Shown here in pieces: positions 1 through 15,446 of a stretch of DNA of 64,000 nucleotides (position 1 is its first letter; every line of letters begins with the position of its first letter). The notes beneath the pieces are model-generated. The model was not told where the DNA came from, searched no databases, and saw nothing but the letters and a program-made list of their open reading frames with translations. The position numbers and the translations under genes are program-made. Origin of the DNA: Glebionis coronaria (taxonomy: Eukaryota; Streptophyta; Magnoliopsida; Asterales; Asteraceae); NCBI GenBank assembly GCA_025667525.1, contig JANFOE010000191.1, forward strand, positions 248,001 through 312,000, read 5' to 3'.

Positions 1-1799
1 CATCCAAGTTTTAATTGACGAAAACATTAATTTTACGGTTTTAGCCGAAAAGACGTAAAAATCATGTTTATAGTTTTATAACTTATAAAACTTATCAAAT
101 TTCCATTTTTATAAAATGTCTCATTTATTTATTATTGTACATACTTATATAAATGTTATAAGTTAGTGGGTTTTAAGTTTACATTTTATATATTATTTAC
201 TTGAGTGCTATTATAATACTATATACTTTAATTTTCACAAATCTGATTTTTATTTTCGCTTTCACCATTTTTTTCATATCTTGAATTCTACAAGGAGATA
301 TAAGCTCGATTTTTTATGGAACAAACTACGTATTATGTTATACAATTAACTCAGTTTTAGCTACTTCTCAATCAACCTCTAAATGTCTTTAACAGTTCGT
401 CCAAAACAGACTACTCAGATTTAAACTTCAATATTGTTTTGATCATATCTCACTCATTTTATGGATTCCTTTTAGTGGCCAACTCTCACATATGTACAAG
501 TCTCATAGCTTACTGTATATTAATTTATCCAACTCATTTTAACAAGTTATCACAAGGTTCTTTACTGTTTTATACAGCCTACTAATTTAAGCATGATTTT
601 AACCTTTTTACATGTAGTTTTCAATCTTTTTAACCAAGTTTATCAACACAAGATCCCCACATAATACTTTGATCATCATATATCATCATATACATATACA
701 TAAATGAAGAAATACAATGTTACATATTCAAAATAACAAGATGATAGGAAGAAATAATCTCTATACCACCAAAGTGATGAAATGATGAGGTTTATGATGA
801 ACCAGACTTGGTTTTGGGTAACCAATCTTATGACATATCAACACTACTTCTAGGATCACCAAGTATTTGTAGACTCCTTGTGAAATCAGCCCTTGTTCTT
901 CATGAAAAATCCTTGAGAAATCAGCCCCAAACTCCCTTGAAAACTCTTTTTCACATGTTAAGATCACCTCCAATCTTCATCTTTTTAAGTAACTATCAAC
1001 ATATGTTGATTATAGCTTGAGTTCATGGTTAAATTTTTTATGAATTGGGTGATTTGGGAGGATTATGAGACGGACACAATAGGGAGAGAAAGGGAGATTT
1101 GGTTAACTTGCATGTGTGTGAGAAGTTGTGAAGAAAACTAGTGGTCTTGGTGGTTTTGTGATGTGTAGATGGTTTAACAAGCTTGAAGGACAAGTGTCCT
1201 TTAGGCTTGTTTAAGCTTGACACACATGAGGTGTGTTGTTGAAGCTTGCTATTTTATTTAATGGGGATGGGACAAGTGTCCCACTTGTCTCATCTCCACT
1301 AATTTATGGGTACTCCTCGATTCTATTTTCCTCGATTTGCGTGCCCTCGGGTCGTTTTACGAAAAACGTTTTTATAAATTGTGAATCAACGGCACAAAAC
1401 GAATCTGATAAAAATTGTCTCATAAAAAATGGAGTTCACAAACGTAAATACGTAAACCTAGGGTTTCCGGTTTAGTCGTAAAGGACGTTAAATTATGCAC
1501 GTAAGTCCTGATCTCTTCTCGTAAACTTGTGAGTTTATGAACAAACACAAATTTAAAATTCCAAAATAGTATTCACGGATAAATTAATTTCTGAAGTGTC
1601 GGACTGCCACTAAAAACGGTGTATGTAAACGTAAACACGTAACGTAGAGTCCTCCGGTTTAGACGTAGTCGATGCTACTTTAAGATGTAAACTCAAATTT
1701 CTTCCCAAAAATGAGTGAGTTCATATTATAACATTAAAATAATGTTTTTAAATAATACTTGAGAATAAAATATCAACCATAAATTGACGGATTGTCACA
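1..1799 (-). repeat. T1 3' LTR (partial)
   Basis: This matches 24549-26318 almost throughout, with a local duplication near 870-930 of about 35 bases that is absent from the 5' LTR. It ends at ...TGTCACA (1793-1799), directly against the polypurine tract. It carries the inverted repeats AAGGACA-AG-TGTCCTT (1186-1201) and GGGACA-AG-TGTCCC (1269-1282). No gene lies in it; the small ORFs here recur in the other LTR copies and are not convincing. Confidence 0.9.
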
Positions 1800-1820
1800 G
1801 CATTTACCCCTAAACAGGAT
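1800..1820 (-). other. T1 polypurine tract and 3' end of internal region
   Basis: On the minus strand the bases before the 3' LTR read GAGGACAAAGATCCTG then TTTAGGGGTAAATGC. The first part is the usual end of a gypsy polyprotein; the G-run is the plus-strand primer site. The same tract adjoins the T2 and T3 LTRs. Confidence 0.75.
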
Positions 1821-2689
1821 CTTTGTCCTCAAAGATCGATTTATCTTACTACTCGCTTCTTATAGAGTTAAAGCCATGTGGGTATTTCCTCCACATCCAA
1901 TCTTTTCTCACAAGTGTAATTCATTACAATACGCGAGTTTCATCAAACATAACTACTGGAGTACGATCAGGCTTAATGTTGACTTACTTTCTTTATCCAT
2001 GATGTTTACGGGTTTTTGATGAATGCAACTTTTCGCCGATCCAAACTTCATTAAGGAATAATCAGATTTTCACTTGATAAACATTTCATCAAGTTAGATA
2101 TACGAAACATAATTCACGCAGTCCTTGAAGTCATAGGGTAGATCCAACTTATATGCCTTTAAAACCAACTTTTACATTATCTCAATGGTCCCATAAAACG
2201 GGAACATATTTCCCATGATCTTTCAGATCATCAATTCACTTTTCCATGGTGAAATTTTTTTGGCATAGCTTCGCTCCCCATCCTGCACTTCAAGATCTAC
2301 ATTTCATATTCACATAACCTCCTGCCCGCTACTGGCAGTCAATACTCAGATCCTAATTTCAACAATCATTTCAGGTTTCGCGGGTCGGGTATTTTGTAAG
2401 GTTAGGTTTGTCATCATAGGAAACCTTAAACCTAAAAGACATGTCCAACTCACAATGGGTGTAAGTCGGGTGTCTTCATCCCAACTCCTGCTTATAGATT
2501 CTCTAATATGTAGATCCTCACAAGATTCGATCTCAATCCTAATACGATAATTATTAATGATAATCTCTCCAAAGGAAAACGATGATACGGTTTATTACCA
2601 AAGGTCAATTATTCAAGCATAAAACAACACTTCTAGCGTTTTGTATCGTTACTTTACCTCGTCCCTTCGATTGGGGTGGTAAACAGTAC

Positions 2690-2925
2690 TCTCATCAAGG
2701 TTCGTTCGCAATGACTTCTGAGCAAATCTCTAGAAATTCGATGCGGAGCGAGGATATTGATAGAGATGATTGATACGGCACACTATGTTTACACAATTCC
2801 TTTAAATACAAAAGAGTCAATTTCTTCATCAAGAATCTATCATTGACCGGAATGATATCAGCAGATTTGGTTAGTCTGTCGACGATGACCCAAATCGAAT
2901 CATATTCAGATGATGACCTTTTCAA
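2690..2925 (-). pseudogene. gypsy integrase fragment (T1)
   Basis: The minus-strand translation includes SIWVIVDRLTKSADIIP, the signature at the start of the catalytic core of chromovirus integrases, followed by the expected leucine-rich stretch and VPYQSS. The downstream part has shifted frame. About 76 codons remain open, against roughly 400 residues in an intact integrase. It lies between the RT remnant and the 3' LTR, which is the correct order for a Ty3/gypsy pol. The homologous stretch in T2 is at 16433-16530. It is non-functional. Confidence 0.8.
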
Positions 2926-3732
2926 TAGTTAGACGTTTACTAACGTATGAGGCAATGTCTGCCTTCATAATTTACCATTAGTACAACTTCTTCAGATAAA
3001 GATACATTTAGTCAGAAATGACCGGAATAGAATACTTATACTTATGAGATTCCAACATGACTAAATCTCAAAATCCTCCATATTCAGGCAACCACAAGCG
3101 GCCTTTTATATATTTAACGCCATAGGCTTCTCAAATCTATTGGTTCACATTAGCCGCGAACCCCCTTTTATTATCTATATTACCCTTTTTACAAGCATCG
3201 ACTATATTTTAAATTGCTCGGCAATTTATTTTGCACAATCATTACTAAGTAACACATCCTATTTGATTATTTATTCTTTCTACATAATGCGTCAGTAATT
3301 ACTTTCACCTTCCTAGATGAAATAAATATCATAATCGTATTTATTCAAAATTCTTTCTTCATATCTTCTATGTTTTAGTTTCGTCTTTACTATTATCTTC
3401 ATTGGTTTTGCTCAATCCGACGTTTAAAGCGTCGACAAATATTACAAGTAATTAAATAATAAATATTAAATTTTTATGAAATGTAAACGTAAAAATTTTA
3501 AATTTCTTAGTTCGACCAGTTATATAAAAATGTTCAAAATAAATTTGAATTTAATTAACATGATCTTTGTTGATGTATTGAAAATACTTAATAAGATCCG
3601 TAAATGTTCGAAAAATCTTTGTTTATACTTTGGTCAAAGTTTTCTTAGTTGAAAAGCAAAAATTATCGTTTTCAAGTCATGGTTTAAAAGGTTTCCTCAA
3701 TCCCTGTTAGGTTGTCTTGAGGTATACACAAA

Positions 3733-3751
3733 CATTTACCCCTAAACAGGA
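3733..3751 (-). other. internal copy of the polypurine tract
   Basis: Nineteen bases here are identical to 1801-1819, the terminal polypurine tract, in the same orientation and about 1.93 kb upstream of it on the element. T2 has a shorter version (14 bases) at 17330-17343. It falls between the RT and integrase remnants. This could be a central polypurine tract or a copied junction fragment. Confidence 0.5.
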
Positions 3752-3954
3752 GTTTAGTTAAATGATTTGTGTATAAGGAAATAATCCCTTAAAATTCCTT
3801 TGTTAAAACATTTGTCAAAACATATTTCCATTTTCTATTAATCACACGGTCAAATTATGTAAAGGATTAAGTCTTTCATCACATGTTAAATATTCAAGGT
3901 ACAAGTTTTCATTGTTCGGCCAATTCAGGGCAATCTATAAATAATTATTAACTA

Positions 3955-4320
3955 ATTCTTATACTTATAAACAAACAAATGGTCCTTAATGATCACGAGC
4001 ATGAATTTATCAAATTACAGCCTACACACGTGATTCACCAAATTTATGGATGCTACATGTGCATTAGTCAATCCAAACGACATAACATGAAACTCATAAT
4101 ATTCATTACAAGTTCTGGATGAAGTGATTGGAATAGATAATCTTTTTCGCGGACGTGAAATTGATGATAACCATGTTGTGGATCAAATCTTTAAAACATA
4201 CACAAGAACCTTGTATATGATCGAACAAATCTATCATCTTGGGTAGTGGATATAGATTTTTAATCGTCAATTTACCTAGTTCACGGTAAATAATAAATAT
4301 AAGGAATGATAACACCATAC
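3955..4320 (-). pseudogene. gypsy reverse transcriptase fragment (T1)
   Basis: The minus strand encodes YRELGKLTIKNLYPLPKM then DLFDHIQGS, the first conserved RT block of Ty3/gypsy elements. After a frame change come EYYEFHVMSFGLTNA and a degenerate catalytic block that reads IIKDHLFVYK where the family has an FIDDILIYSK-like sequence. One of the two catalytic aspartates is therefore lost. An RT reverse-transcribes the element RNA in the cytoplasmic particle; this copy cannot. The T2 homologue (about 17570-17900) keeps GYYQLRVREEDYP. Confidence 0.85.
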
Positions 4321-7143
<2,823 letters not shown>

Positions 7144-7339
7144 TGGGATCAATAGAAAACATAATCTCAAAAGAAAACATAGAAAACATCCTCCCAACCA
7201 TTGGATCAAAGCTCTCTCCCTTCCTTTTTTTATTTTCTAAACTCCAGAGACCTTTTTGTACTTTTTTTATTTTTAAGGTCTGATTTTGTATATCTTCATA
7301 ATTTCTTATGTTTTTTTGCACATGCTTAATTTTTAATGT

Positions 7340-7505
7340 TGATCCCGTTTTTTTTTTTTTGCTTTTTCCCTCTTAGCGTCTTTTTCTTTTTTGCTTTTTC
7401 CCTATTAGCGTCTTTTTCTTTTTTGCTTTTTCCGTCTTCGCTTTTTTTGTTGTGACTTTTTTTGTTAGCGTTTTTTTTTCTATTTAAGTTAACGTTGTCC
7501 GCTGC
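7340..7505. repeat. T-rich minisatellite (about 33-bp unit)
   Basis: The phrase GCGTCTTTTTCTTTTTTGCT recurs about two and a half times with degenerate extensions. The Lys-rich minus-strand ORF here (7326-7508) is a product of this repeat. Confidence 0.7.
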
Positions 7506-7692
7506 CATGCTATTTTAATATTTTAACTTTTAACATTTTAATAAAAATAAAGATGCAGGCCAAATGTAATAAAAATTTATTAAACATGCAAACCAGGCAG
7601 TTCAGTAATTCCCCTTAACTTAACAACGAGTATCTTTGATACTCGATATCTCGACACAAACCAGAATGACTATTCATACGTTTGAAAAAGTC

Positions 7693-8460
7693 TCAGCAAT
7701 GAATATTATCAATAAAGTTACAACTTACGAGAACTATATTGCAAATATGTATTAGAAACACCCGGTCGACTTCGATTTCGCATATCCACCAGCACCCTTC
7801 CATACATCTTACTATCATACACAAAGTATTCCGCAATAACACCAGACCCACCATCAGTACATAACTTCGCATCACTAGCAGTGCAACATACATAGTTAAG
7901 AATTGTGACGATTTTGCATCAATAGCATTGCAGCAATACCACCAGACCCTCCTCAAACAAGTATAAAAAATGAAAAATAGACCGACTTTTTTCTTTTTCT
8001 CGCCACTGTTGTGATTATTTTCTCCTATTCTGCTGTGAACCAAACAGACCAAAAATTCCTTGCCTCAAAACAACAGTCGTCAAAATTACATTTGGTTTTA
8101 ACCGATGACCATTCAAGATACGAGCTTCAACTAAGTACCAATATACGTTTGCCCACTCATGTTGGAAGATCTCACCTACTTCAAGAGTTTTATGGTACCA
8201 TCGAACACGGTTATCAACATATATCAGCAAGTGAAGAGATTGCTCATTCGAATCACCAAATGGTAAGTAAATCACTTGCATAGTAGAATGCGCAAAACCT
8301 ATATTTATAACCTCTTTTCTAGTGTGTGCATCAAAAATTGACATTGCGGTAGGAGACGCTTGAGAGATTTCACATTTACCAACGACAAGAACATCTAGGT
8401 ATGTAATGTTCAGAGCTAAGAAGAAAATGCATTAGGCTATACCATACAACACGACCATCT
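7693..8460 (-). pseudogene. unrecognised gene fragment carried by the TIR element
   Basis: Two adjoining minus-strand segments have codon-like composition unlike the AT-rich surroundings. One is open from 8344 to 8015 and contains QVIYLPFGDSNEQSLHLLIY and WYHKTLEVGEIFQHEWANVY. The other, in a different frame across 7880-7720, contains DGGSGVIAEYFVYDSKMYGR. Frames are broken between them and upstream. This is what a captured host gene piece would look like inside a non-autonomous DNA element, but I do not recognise the parent gene. It could also be the decayed coding region of the element itself. Confidence 0.45.
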
Positions 8461-8494
8461 CGGAATCTGAAATTTAAAAGAACAAATGAGTTAT

Positions 8495-8965
8495 TAATCA
8501 TAAACAGATGCTACAAATTTGCAAAAAAGAGATGCAACAAATTTGCAAACACAGATGCAACCAAAATTAATAAACATATGCAACAAATTTGGCAAAACAA
8601 ATGCAACAAAAAATTAATAAAGAGATGCAAATTTTTTTGGTAATACAGATGCAACAAAAATTACCAAAACACAATAGAAATATGCAACAAATTTACCAAA
8701 ATAGATGCAACAAAAAATTAATAAAGAGATGCAACAAAGTTTGTTAAAACAGATGCAACAAAAAATTGAAATAAAAAATGAGTTATTAATCATAAACAGA
8801 TGCAACAAATTTGCAAAAATAGATGCAACAAATTTGCAAACACCGATGCAACAAAAATTAATAAACATATACAAACAAAAAAATACAAACGGATGCACCG
8901 AACTATACAAACGGATGCACCAAACTATACAGACAGATGCACTAAACAACTCCCTCAAACCTATG
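8495..8965. repeat. GATGCAACAAA dispersed minisatellite
   Basis: About 18 copies of (A)GATGCAACAAA or close variants (GATGCACCAAA near the right end) occur, separated by short A-rich spacers such as ATTAATAAA and TTTGCAAA. Unit length varies from about 17 to 30 bases. It lies inside the TIR element. Confidence 0.8.
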
Positions 8966-10362
8966 TTGACATACAAAATGTGAATTTTTGAAAAGCAATA
9001 AAGGTTCAACGTTTATATTCAGTTAAGTGTTTTATGGTTATCATATTTATACTAGCAACAAAAAGAAGATTATAAATGTTGAAGAAGTGTGACCTCGCCA
9101 TTATCAAACGTATGCACTAAGTATACCAAATTGATGCACGACACATACCACAAGACGCCTTAATATAAGAAGATACACAAGCATAATTACCTTTTAAAAA
9201 TGGCAAGTTGGAGTCCATTACATCCTCAATTCCTACTTGTTGATGATTGGCCTTATGCAAATTTCGTGAACAACTTATGAAGGTCTTGTTGGCTGATTCT
9301 GATAACTTTCGAGAACGTCACAAGTTTGATCTCAAGAATATGTACATAGTAAAGCGTTTCATAACATATTTATGCTTAACCAATTAACAAAGTAGAGATT
9401 TTCAACACGACTTATATGAAGAAAAAACATATATCATACCTACAATAACACTTAACGGAACCAAGCATAACTTAGTTTTATTATCAAAAAAAGTTCTAGG
9501 CTGTAACGAACAAAATTTAACCAAAGATGACACATCCAAAGTATATAAAGGTGTTGCAATTAGCTGATGCCTAATCATACTAACAGATAAAATATGCAAA
9601 AAATAAATCAATGGTGCACATCACTTAAAATAGCCGTAAAATGATGGCAGTAAGAGGACAATGATAATAACGCATTAATCACAACCAATTAAATAACATT
9701 AATGTGACTATTATAAGAATCATTTAAGCCCATAAACAACAATACACAACCCCCAAAGCGATTGGCCTATTAAATTTATCAGCTATTAATTTTAAACCTA
9801 TTAACTATACAACATATTAATTTTAAACCTATTAATTTATCAACTATACGACATAACGTTTTTTTAAAGACTATATTTAATGTTATCAACTATTAGTTTT
9901 AAACCTAATTTTATACAAATTCACAACTAAACTAATTTTTGATATAATTTACCCAATAATGCATAGAATTACAAATAAATATGAGAGAATCTGAGTTATG
10001 TTGTATAAATTGATAAAACAAATAAATAAGAAAAAAAAGCTTAAATGAGATTTACATATAACCTGAACACTTCGTGTGAGTGAAGTTCGTAAATGTGTGA
10101 TTTCAGTGCGTGTTCTTTAATCGGTATTGCTCTTTTTAGTCGGAGTGTGATTTTTAATGATTGAAGTGTGTGTTTCTGATGATCAGAATGTGTTTTGATA
10201 GATAACATTGAAGATATCGAAATGTTAATGATCTGTATAAGTGGTAGGCGGATGAATTGAGTGAGTTTAGGTGGTTGGAAATATGACCCCCTCCGTTTTT
10301 TTTTGTTATTTTCATTTGGTACCCCTGCAGTTTAAAATGTTCTAAAAGTTACCATGCATTTT
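8966..10362. other. TIR element interior, no gene seen
   Basis: AT-rich sequence with no domain I can recognise. It includes a TGTG-rich stretch at 10060-10270 near the right TIR. Short ORFs such as 9402-9611 (minus) have no support. Confidence 0.4.
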
Positions 10363-10634
10363 GTTTTCTACGTTTTCTACGAACATGAGGTTTTCTCTAG
10401 AACCCACCCCTATATATATATATATATATAATCTAAGTTATATATATATAAATATATATATATGTTAAAATAACACTTTCTCAGTCTTGGTCTTGTCGGT
10501 AACTCGGGAATTCTTCGGCACCGTTATAGTCAAAAGATTTTTAGACATTTTGAGAAAAATGTTTATAGTTAAAAGATTTTGAAATGTTTTATTCAAAACC
10601 TTAGTTTTAAAAATCTTTCTTCTCTATAACGAGA

Positions 10635-10646
10635 GTTCTGATACCA
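10635..10646 (-). other. T1 primer-binding site (initiator tRNA-Met)
   Basis: On the minus strand this reads TGGTATCAGAAC, differing at one position from TGGTATCAGAGC, the complement of the initiator tRNA-Met 3' end. It begins three bases downstream of the 5' LTR end at 10650, which fixes the element orientation. Confidence 0.85.
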
Positions 10647-10649
10647 AAC

Positions 10650-11952
10650 TGTAACGCACCCAAATTTGCACAATTCAATACAGCGGAAGACTCGTTGGTG
10701 TTACGGGATAGCACATTACTCACACCATAGACAACGCTTAAAAATCGTGTCGTTTAATAATAAAGCATTTCCATTCATAAATATCAAATTTATATAGGTC
10801 CCAAGTCATGGTCATTTCATACAATTTTACAAAAGATTTGAATGGAAATTATTATTTAAGCGCGGGCCATGAATTCTTGTCGTCTTCCCGAGAATTACCT
10901 TCAAGTACCTGAGAGAAAACATGTTAAAAGAAAAGGTTAGCGATAACGCCGAGTGAATTCATAGAGTTTAATGAAATCCATCAATATTACATCGGTATAA
11001 AATTTTTACCGAAAATCATTTTGTACAAATCTTTGTAATAGGCCATAAAATAGCCAAAGTTATTTTATACAAATCTTTATCAAAAATTATAATATAGGCT
11101 TTCGCCTTCAAAATCATTATACGAACCATTGTCGTTAAAAACATCATACAATACGTTTTATAACGTTGTATAAAGTTAGATAAAAACCGTTATATGATTA
11201 TGGTTATGAAAAAACAAAACACGAACATAACATCAATAGTAAGACCCCGTATTTCTAGTCAGGCAATATATATCATAATTTAGTGCGTACAACAGTATTT
11301 CGTTATTTTGGATTATTATAAGCCGCATGACATTGTTACCTTACTACAACAAACAACGGGTAGCTAGCCCGAAACTCAATTTGCCCATCTAAATTAGCGT
11401 GTCGTCACAATAATCACGCTTGTGTAAATCTTCTCATACATAAATTCGCTTACCAATCGATGTGGCACGACGAGGATCAACCGTCAAGGCGCGAACTGGG
11501 GTGATCGTCCCCAAATAGTACTATCATATGCATAAGCGTCTACCGAATCCCGGTAGTTCACAATTCATACTAATGGGACTTTTAGTGACATAACCTAACT
11601 TTAATAATCCATTTTATCTCATACATCGGGTCATATAATCATTCATCGGGTCATACAATCATTCGGGTCCAAATCAATAAACAAACAATCGGGACAACTA
11701 GTGTCCTATTTTATTAAAACTAACATGTTATCTCCCTCGCGGGTTTATAAAAAATTTCATAAAAACATTCAAAATAGTGCGAGGCTTTGAACTCACGTTG
11801 ATTGGGAAAGGCGGTTATCGGCGATTTTGATGTACGGTACGTGCTTCAATCACGGAAACCTAGACAAATAATACTCGTCTTAGACTTTTCTCCAATGACT
11901 TTATAAAAATATTAACTATGTATATATATGATGATTTTATAAATATGATGAT
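10650..11952 (-). repeat. T1 5' LTR, distal part (split by T2)
   Basis: Starts TGTAACGC on the plus strand and stops at ...ATGAT, where T2 begins. Joined in register with 24163-26318 it makes a 3459-bp LTR, equal in length to the T2 LTRs. It contains two to three copies of a short ATCGGGTCATACA-like repeat near 11625-11675. Confidence 0.9.
11948..11952. other. target-site duplication of T2 (left), ATGAT
   Basis: ATGAT immediately precedes TGTAACACCC and is repeated at 24158-24162 immediately after TGTCACA. Five bases is the usual duplication for these elements. Confidence 0.9.
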
Positions 11953-14900
11953 TGTAACACCCCCAAATTTATACAACTCAATACAACGGAAGACTAGTTG
12001 GTGTTACGGGATAGCACATTACTCACATCATAGACAACGCATAAAAATCGCGTCGTTTAATAATAAAACATTTCCATTCATAAATATCAAAGTTACATAG
12101 GTCCCAAGTCATTTTATTTAATACAGGTTTTACAAACATTGAATGGAAATTATAATTTAAGTGCGGGCCATGAATTCTTATCGTCTTCCCGAGAATTACC
12201 TTCAAATACCTGAGACAAAACATGTTAAAAGAAAAGGGTCAGCGATAACACCGAGTGAATTCATAGAGTTTAATAAAATCCATCAATATAATATCAGTAT
12301 AAAATTATTACTGAAAATCATTTTGTACAAATCATTTTAATAGGCCATAAATAGCCAAAGTCATTTTTATACAAATCCTTATCGAAAATCAAAATATAGG
12401 CATTTTCCTTAAAAATCATTATACGAGACAATGTCGTAAAAACATCATACAATACGTCTTATGACGTTGTATGAAAATAAAAACCGTTATATGAATATGG
12501 TTATGAAAACCAAAACACGAAAATAATATCAATAGTATCACCCCGTATTGCTAGTCAGGCAATACATCGTAATTCGGTGCGTATAGTAGTATTTCGTTAA
12601 CTTTTGGATTATTATAAGCCGCATGACATTGTTACCTTACTAAACCAACAACGGGTAGCTAACCCGATACTAATTTTGCCCATCTAAAGTAGCGTGTCGT
12701 CACAAAGGTCACGCTATGGAAATCTTCTCATACATAAATTCGCTTACCAATCAATGTGGCACGACGGGGATCAACCGTCAAGGCGCGAATTGGGTGATCG
12801 TCCCCAAATAGTACTATTATATGCACAAGCGTCTACCAACTCCTGGTAGTTCACAATTTATGCTAATGGGACTTTTAGTGACATAACCTAACTTTAATAA
12901 TCCATTTGATTTCATCTATCGGGTCCTTTAATCATTTATCGGGTCATACAATCGGGTCATACAATCATTCGGGTCCAAATCAATAAACAAGCAATCGGGA
13001 CAAATGGTGTCCAAATTTTATAAAAACTAACATGTTATCTCCCTCGCGGGTTTATAAAACATTTATAAAACATTTAAAAGAGTGTGAGGCTATGAACGCA
13101 CGTTGATGTGGGAAGGCGGGTTATCGGCAATTCGGACGTACGGTACTTGCTTCAATCACGGAAACCTAGAAAAATAATACTTGTCTTAGACTCATGTCTA
13201 ATGACTTTATAAAAATAACAATTATGTATACATATGATGATTATATATATATGATGATCAAGTGGGTTTACATATTCTCTTTTACTCATTTTTGTGTTTA
13301 GGTGCGATAACTTTTATACTAGTTTACTAGTTTTACTTATTTACATATTTTTAAGTCCAATAAGCTTATTATAAGTTATTTAACTTGTTTTAATCCATTT
13401 TGTACTTATATTATCAGTATTTAAACTTTACAAGTTGGGCCCAAATGGGTTAAGCCCAATAAGTTCTTTTTATAAGAGTTTAACTTATTTAGTCCAATTA
13501 TTAGTCCAATATGTTTACTTAGCTCGTTAATGTCCGTATGCCCTATAGTTCGGGTTTTATCGGTTTTTACTTGTTATTTATGTTTATATATCAGTATATG
13601 TGTTTATAAAAGTTTACATTAGACGGGTCCAACCGTCTAAGTTTTATTTAACAAAAACGTTAATTTTACGGTATTAGCCGAAAAAGTCGTAAAAATCATG
13701 TTTATAGTTTTTATAAGTTATAAAACTTAACAAGTTACCATTTTTAATAAAATGTCCACTTATTTACCATTGTACATATTTATATAAATGTATTATATAA
13801 GTTAGTGGGTTTTAATTTATATTTTATACTATTAAATTTTGAGTGCTTATATAATAGTATTATGCTTTAATTTCCAAAATCTGATTTTTATTTTCACTTT
13901 CACCAAAACTGCCATATCTTGGGTTCTATACGGAGATAGAAGCTCAAATTTTTATCACATAAACTACATGATATGTGCCCCATTTAACTCTTTTATAGCT
14001 ACTGTTGAATCATAATCTATGTATTTTCTAAAAATCGTCCAAAACAGTGAACGCAGATTTGTACCTTAAACTTGTTTTGATCATATCTCACTCATTACAA
14101 TGATTCCATTGCATGGCCAACTCTCACATGTGTACAAGACCCATAGCTTACTGTAAATGAATTATACTTTATCATTTTATCAGTTCAGCTTCCCCCCCCC
14201 TTTCTTTTGCCCCGCCATGCCACTAGATCCATAATGACCGTATGTTTCTTTACTGTTTTATACAACCATCATTTTTAAGCAAGATTTTAGCCTTGTTCTT
14301 TATAGTTTTTCACCTTTTTAATCATGTTTATCAACACCAAATCCCCACACAATACTTTTATCATCATATAATCATCATATACATATACAATAGGAAATAA
14401 AATACATGATTACATAATAAAATAACAAGAAGATGAGGAGGACAATCTTTATACCACCAAGTTGATGTAGGTTATGATTTGGACATGGTTTTTGATGGAG
14501 AAACATGTGAATAACCATGACCATCTTCAAGACCACCATTCTTCAAAAACACCTTGTGGAAAATCAGACCTACTACTCCATAAAAACTCCTCCTTGGATG
14601 TTATAAGCACCACCATTCAATAGGGTTTCAAAAGGGCTTCAACATGTGTATGAATAACACATGATTTCATGGATGTAATTGATCTAAAGTGGTGTTTGAT
14701 GGGGGAAAGTGGACGGCAACAATGGAGCCAAGGGAGAGAATTTTGAGTGGATTGCATGTTGTGAATGAGCAAGTGGTAAAGTTGAGGTGGTTTTGGTTTG
14801 GAAGTAGCTTAATGTTTAAGCTTAAGTGACATGTGTAAGCTACTTAGCTTACACTTGACACCAAATGTGGTGTGGTGGCTAAGTTAGGCCGGTTTGAGTG

Positions 14901-15426
14901 GTGGTGGGACAAGTGTCCCACTTGTCTCATCCCCATTTATTTACGGGTACTCCTCGATTCTACTTTCCTCGATTTGCGTTCCCTCGGGTCGTTTTACGAA
15001 AAACGTTTTTATAAATTATGAATCAACGGCACAAAACGAATCTAATAAAAATTGTCTCATAAAAAACGGAGTTCGAAAACGTAAATACGTAATCCTAAGG
15101 TTTCTTGTTTAGTCGTAAAGGACGTTAAAATAAAATAGTAAGTCCAAGTCTCTTCTCGTAAATTTGTGAGTTTATGAACCAACACAAATTTAAAACTCCA
15201 AAATAATATTCACGGACAAATTTATTTTCTGAAATGTCGGACTGTCACCAAAGACGGTGTATGTAAACGTAAGCACGTAACGTAGAATCCTCCGGTTTAG
15301 ACGTAGTCGATGCTACTTCAAGATGTAAATCCAAATTTCTTCCCAAAAATAAGTGAGTTCATAAAATAATATTTTCAAATAAATATTGAGAATAAAATAT
15401 TGACCATAAATTGACGGATTGTCACA
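11953..15426 (-). repeat. T2 3' LTR
   Basis: It runs from TGTAACACCC to GATTGTCACA and is closely similar to 20719-24157. It contains the palindrome GTGGGACA-AG-TGTCCCAC at 14904-14921 and a variable ATCGGGTCATACA tandem repeat near 12915-12975. A C-tract insertion of about 45 bases (around 14187-14232) is missing from the 5' LTR. Confidence 0.93.
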
Positions 15427-15446
15427 GCATTTACCCCTAAACAGGA
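15427..15446 (-). other. T2 polypurine tract
   Basis: The minus strand reads TCCTGTTTAGGGGTAAATGC directly before the 3' LTR, as in T1. Confidence 0.75.

Noticed and set aside
1038..1223. Sense-strand 61-64-codon ORF in both T1 LTRs (also 25547-25741)
   Set aside because: Not preserved in T2 or T3 LTRs; no family recognised.
10635..10646. Possible tRNA gene from tRNA-like sequence at primer sites
   Set aside because: Only the 12-18-base complement of a tRNA 3' end is present, adjacent to LTR ends.
14894..15112. ORFs of 72-80 codons containing TSVPLVSSP in every Tekay-like LTR (also 1233, 23625, 25751)
   Set aside because: They are antisense to the element and recur only because the LTRs are homologous.
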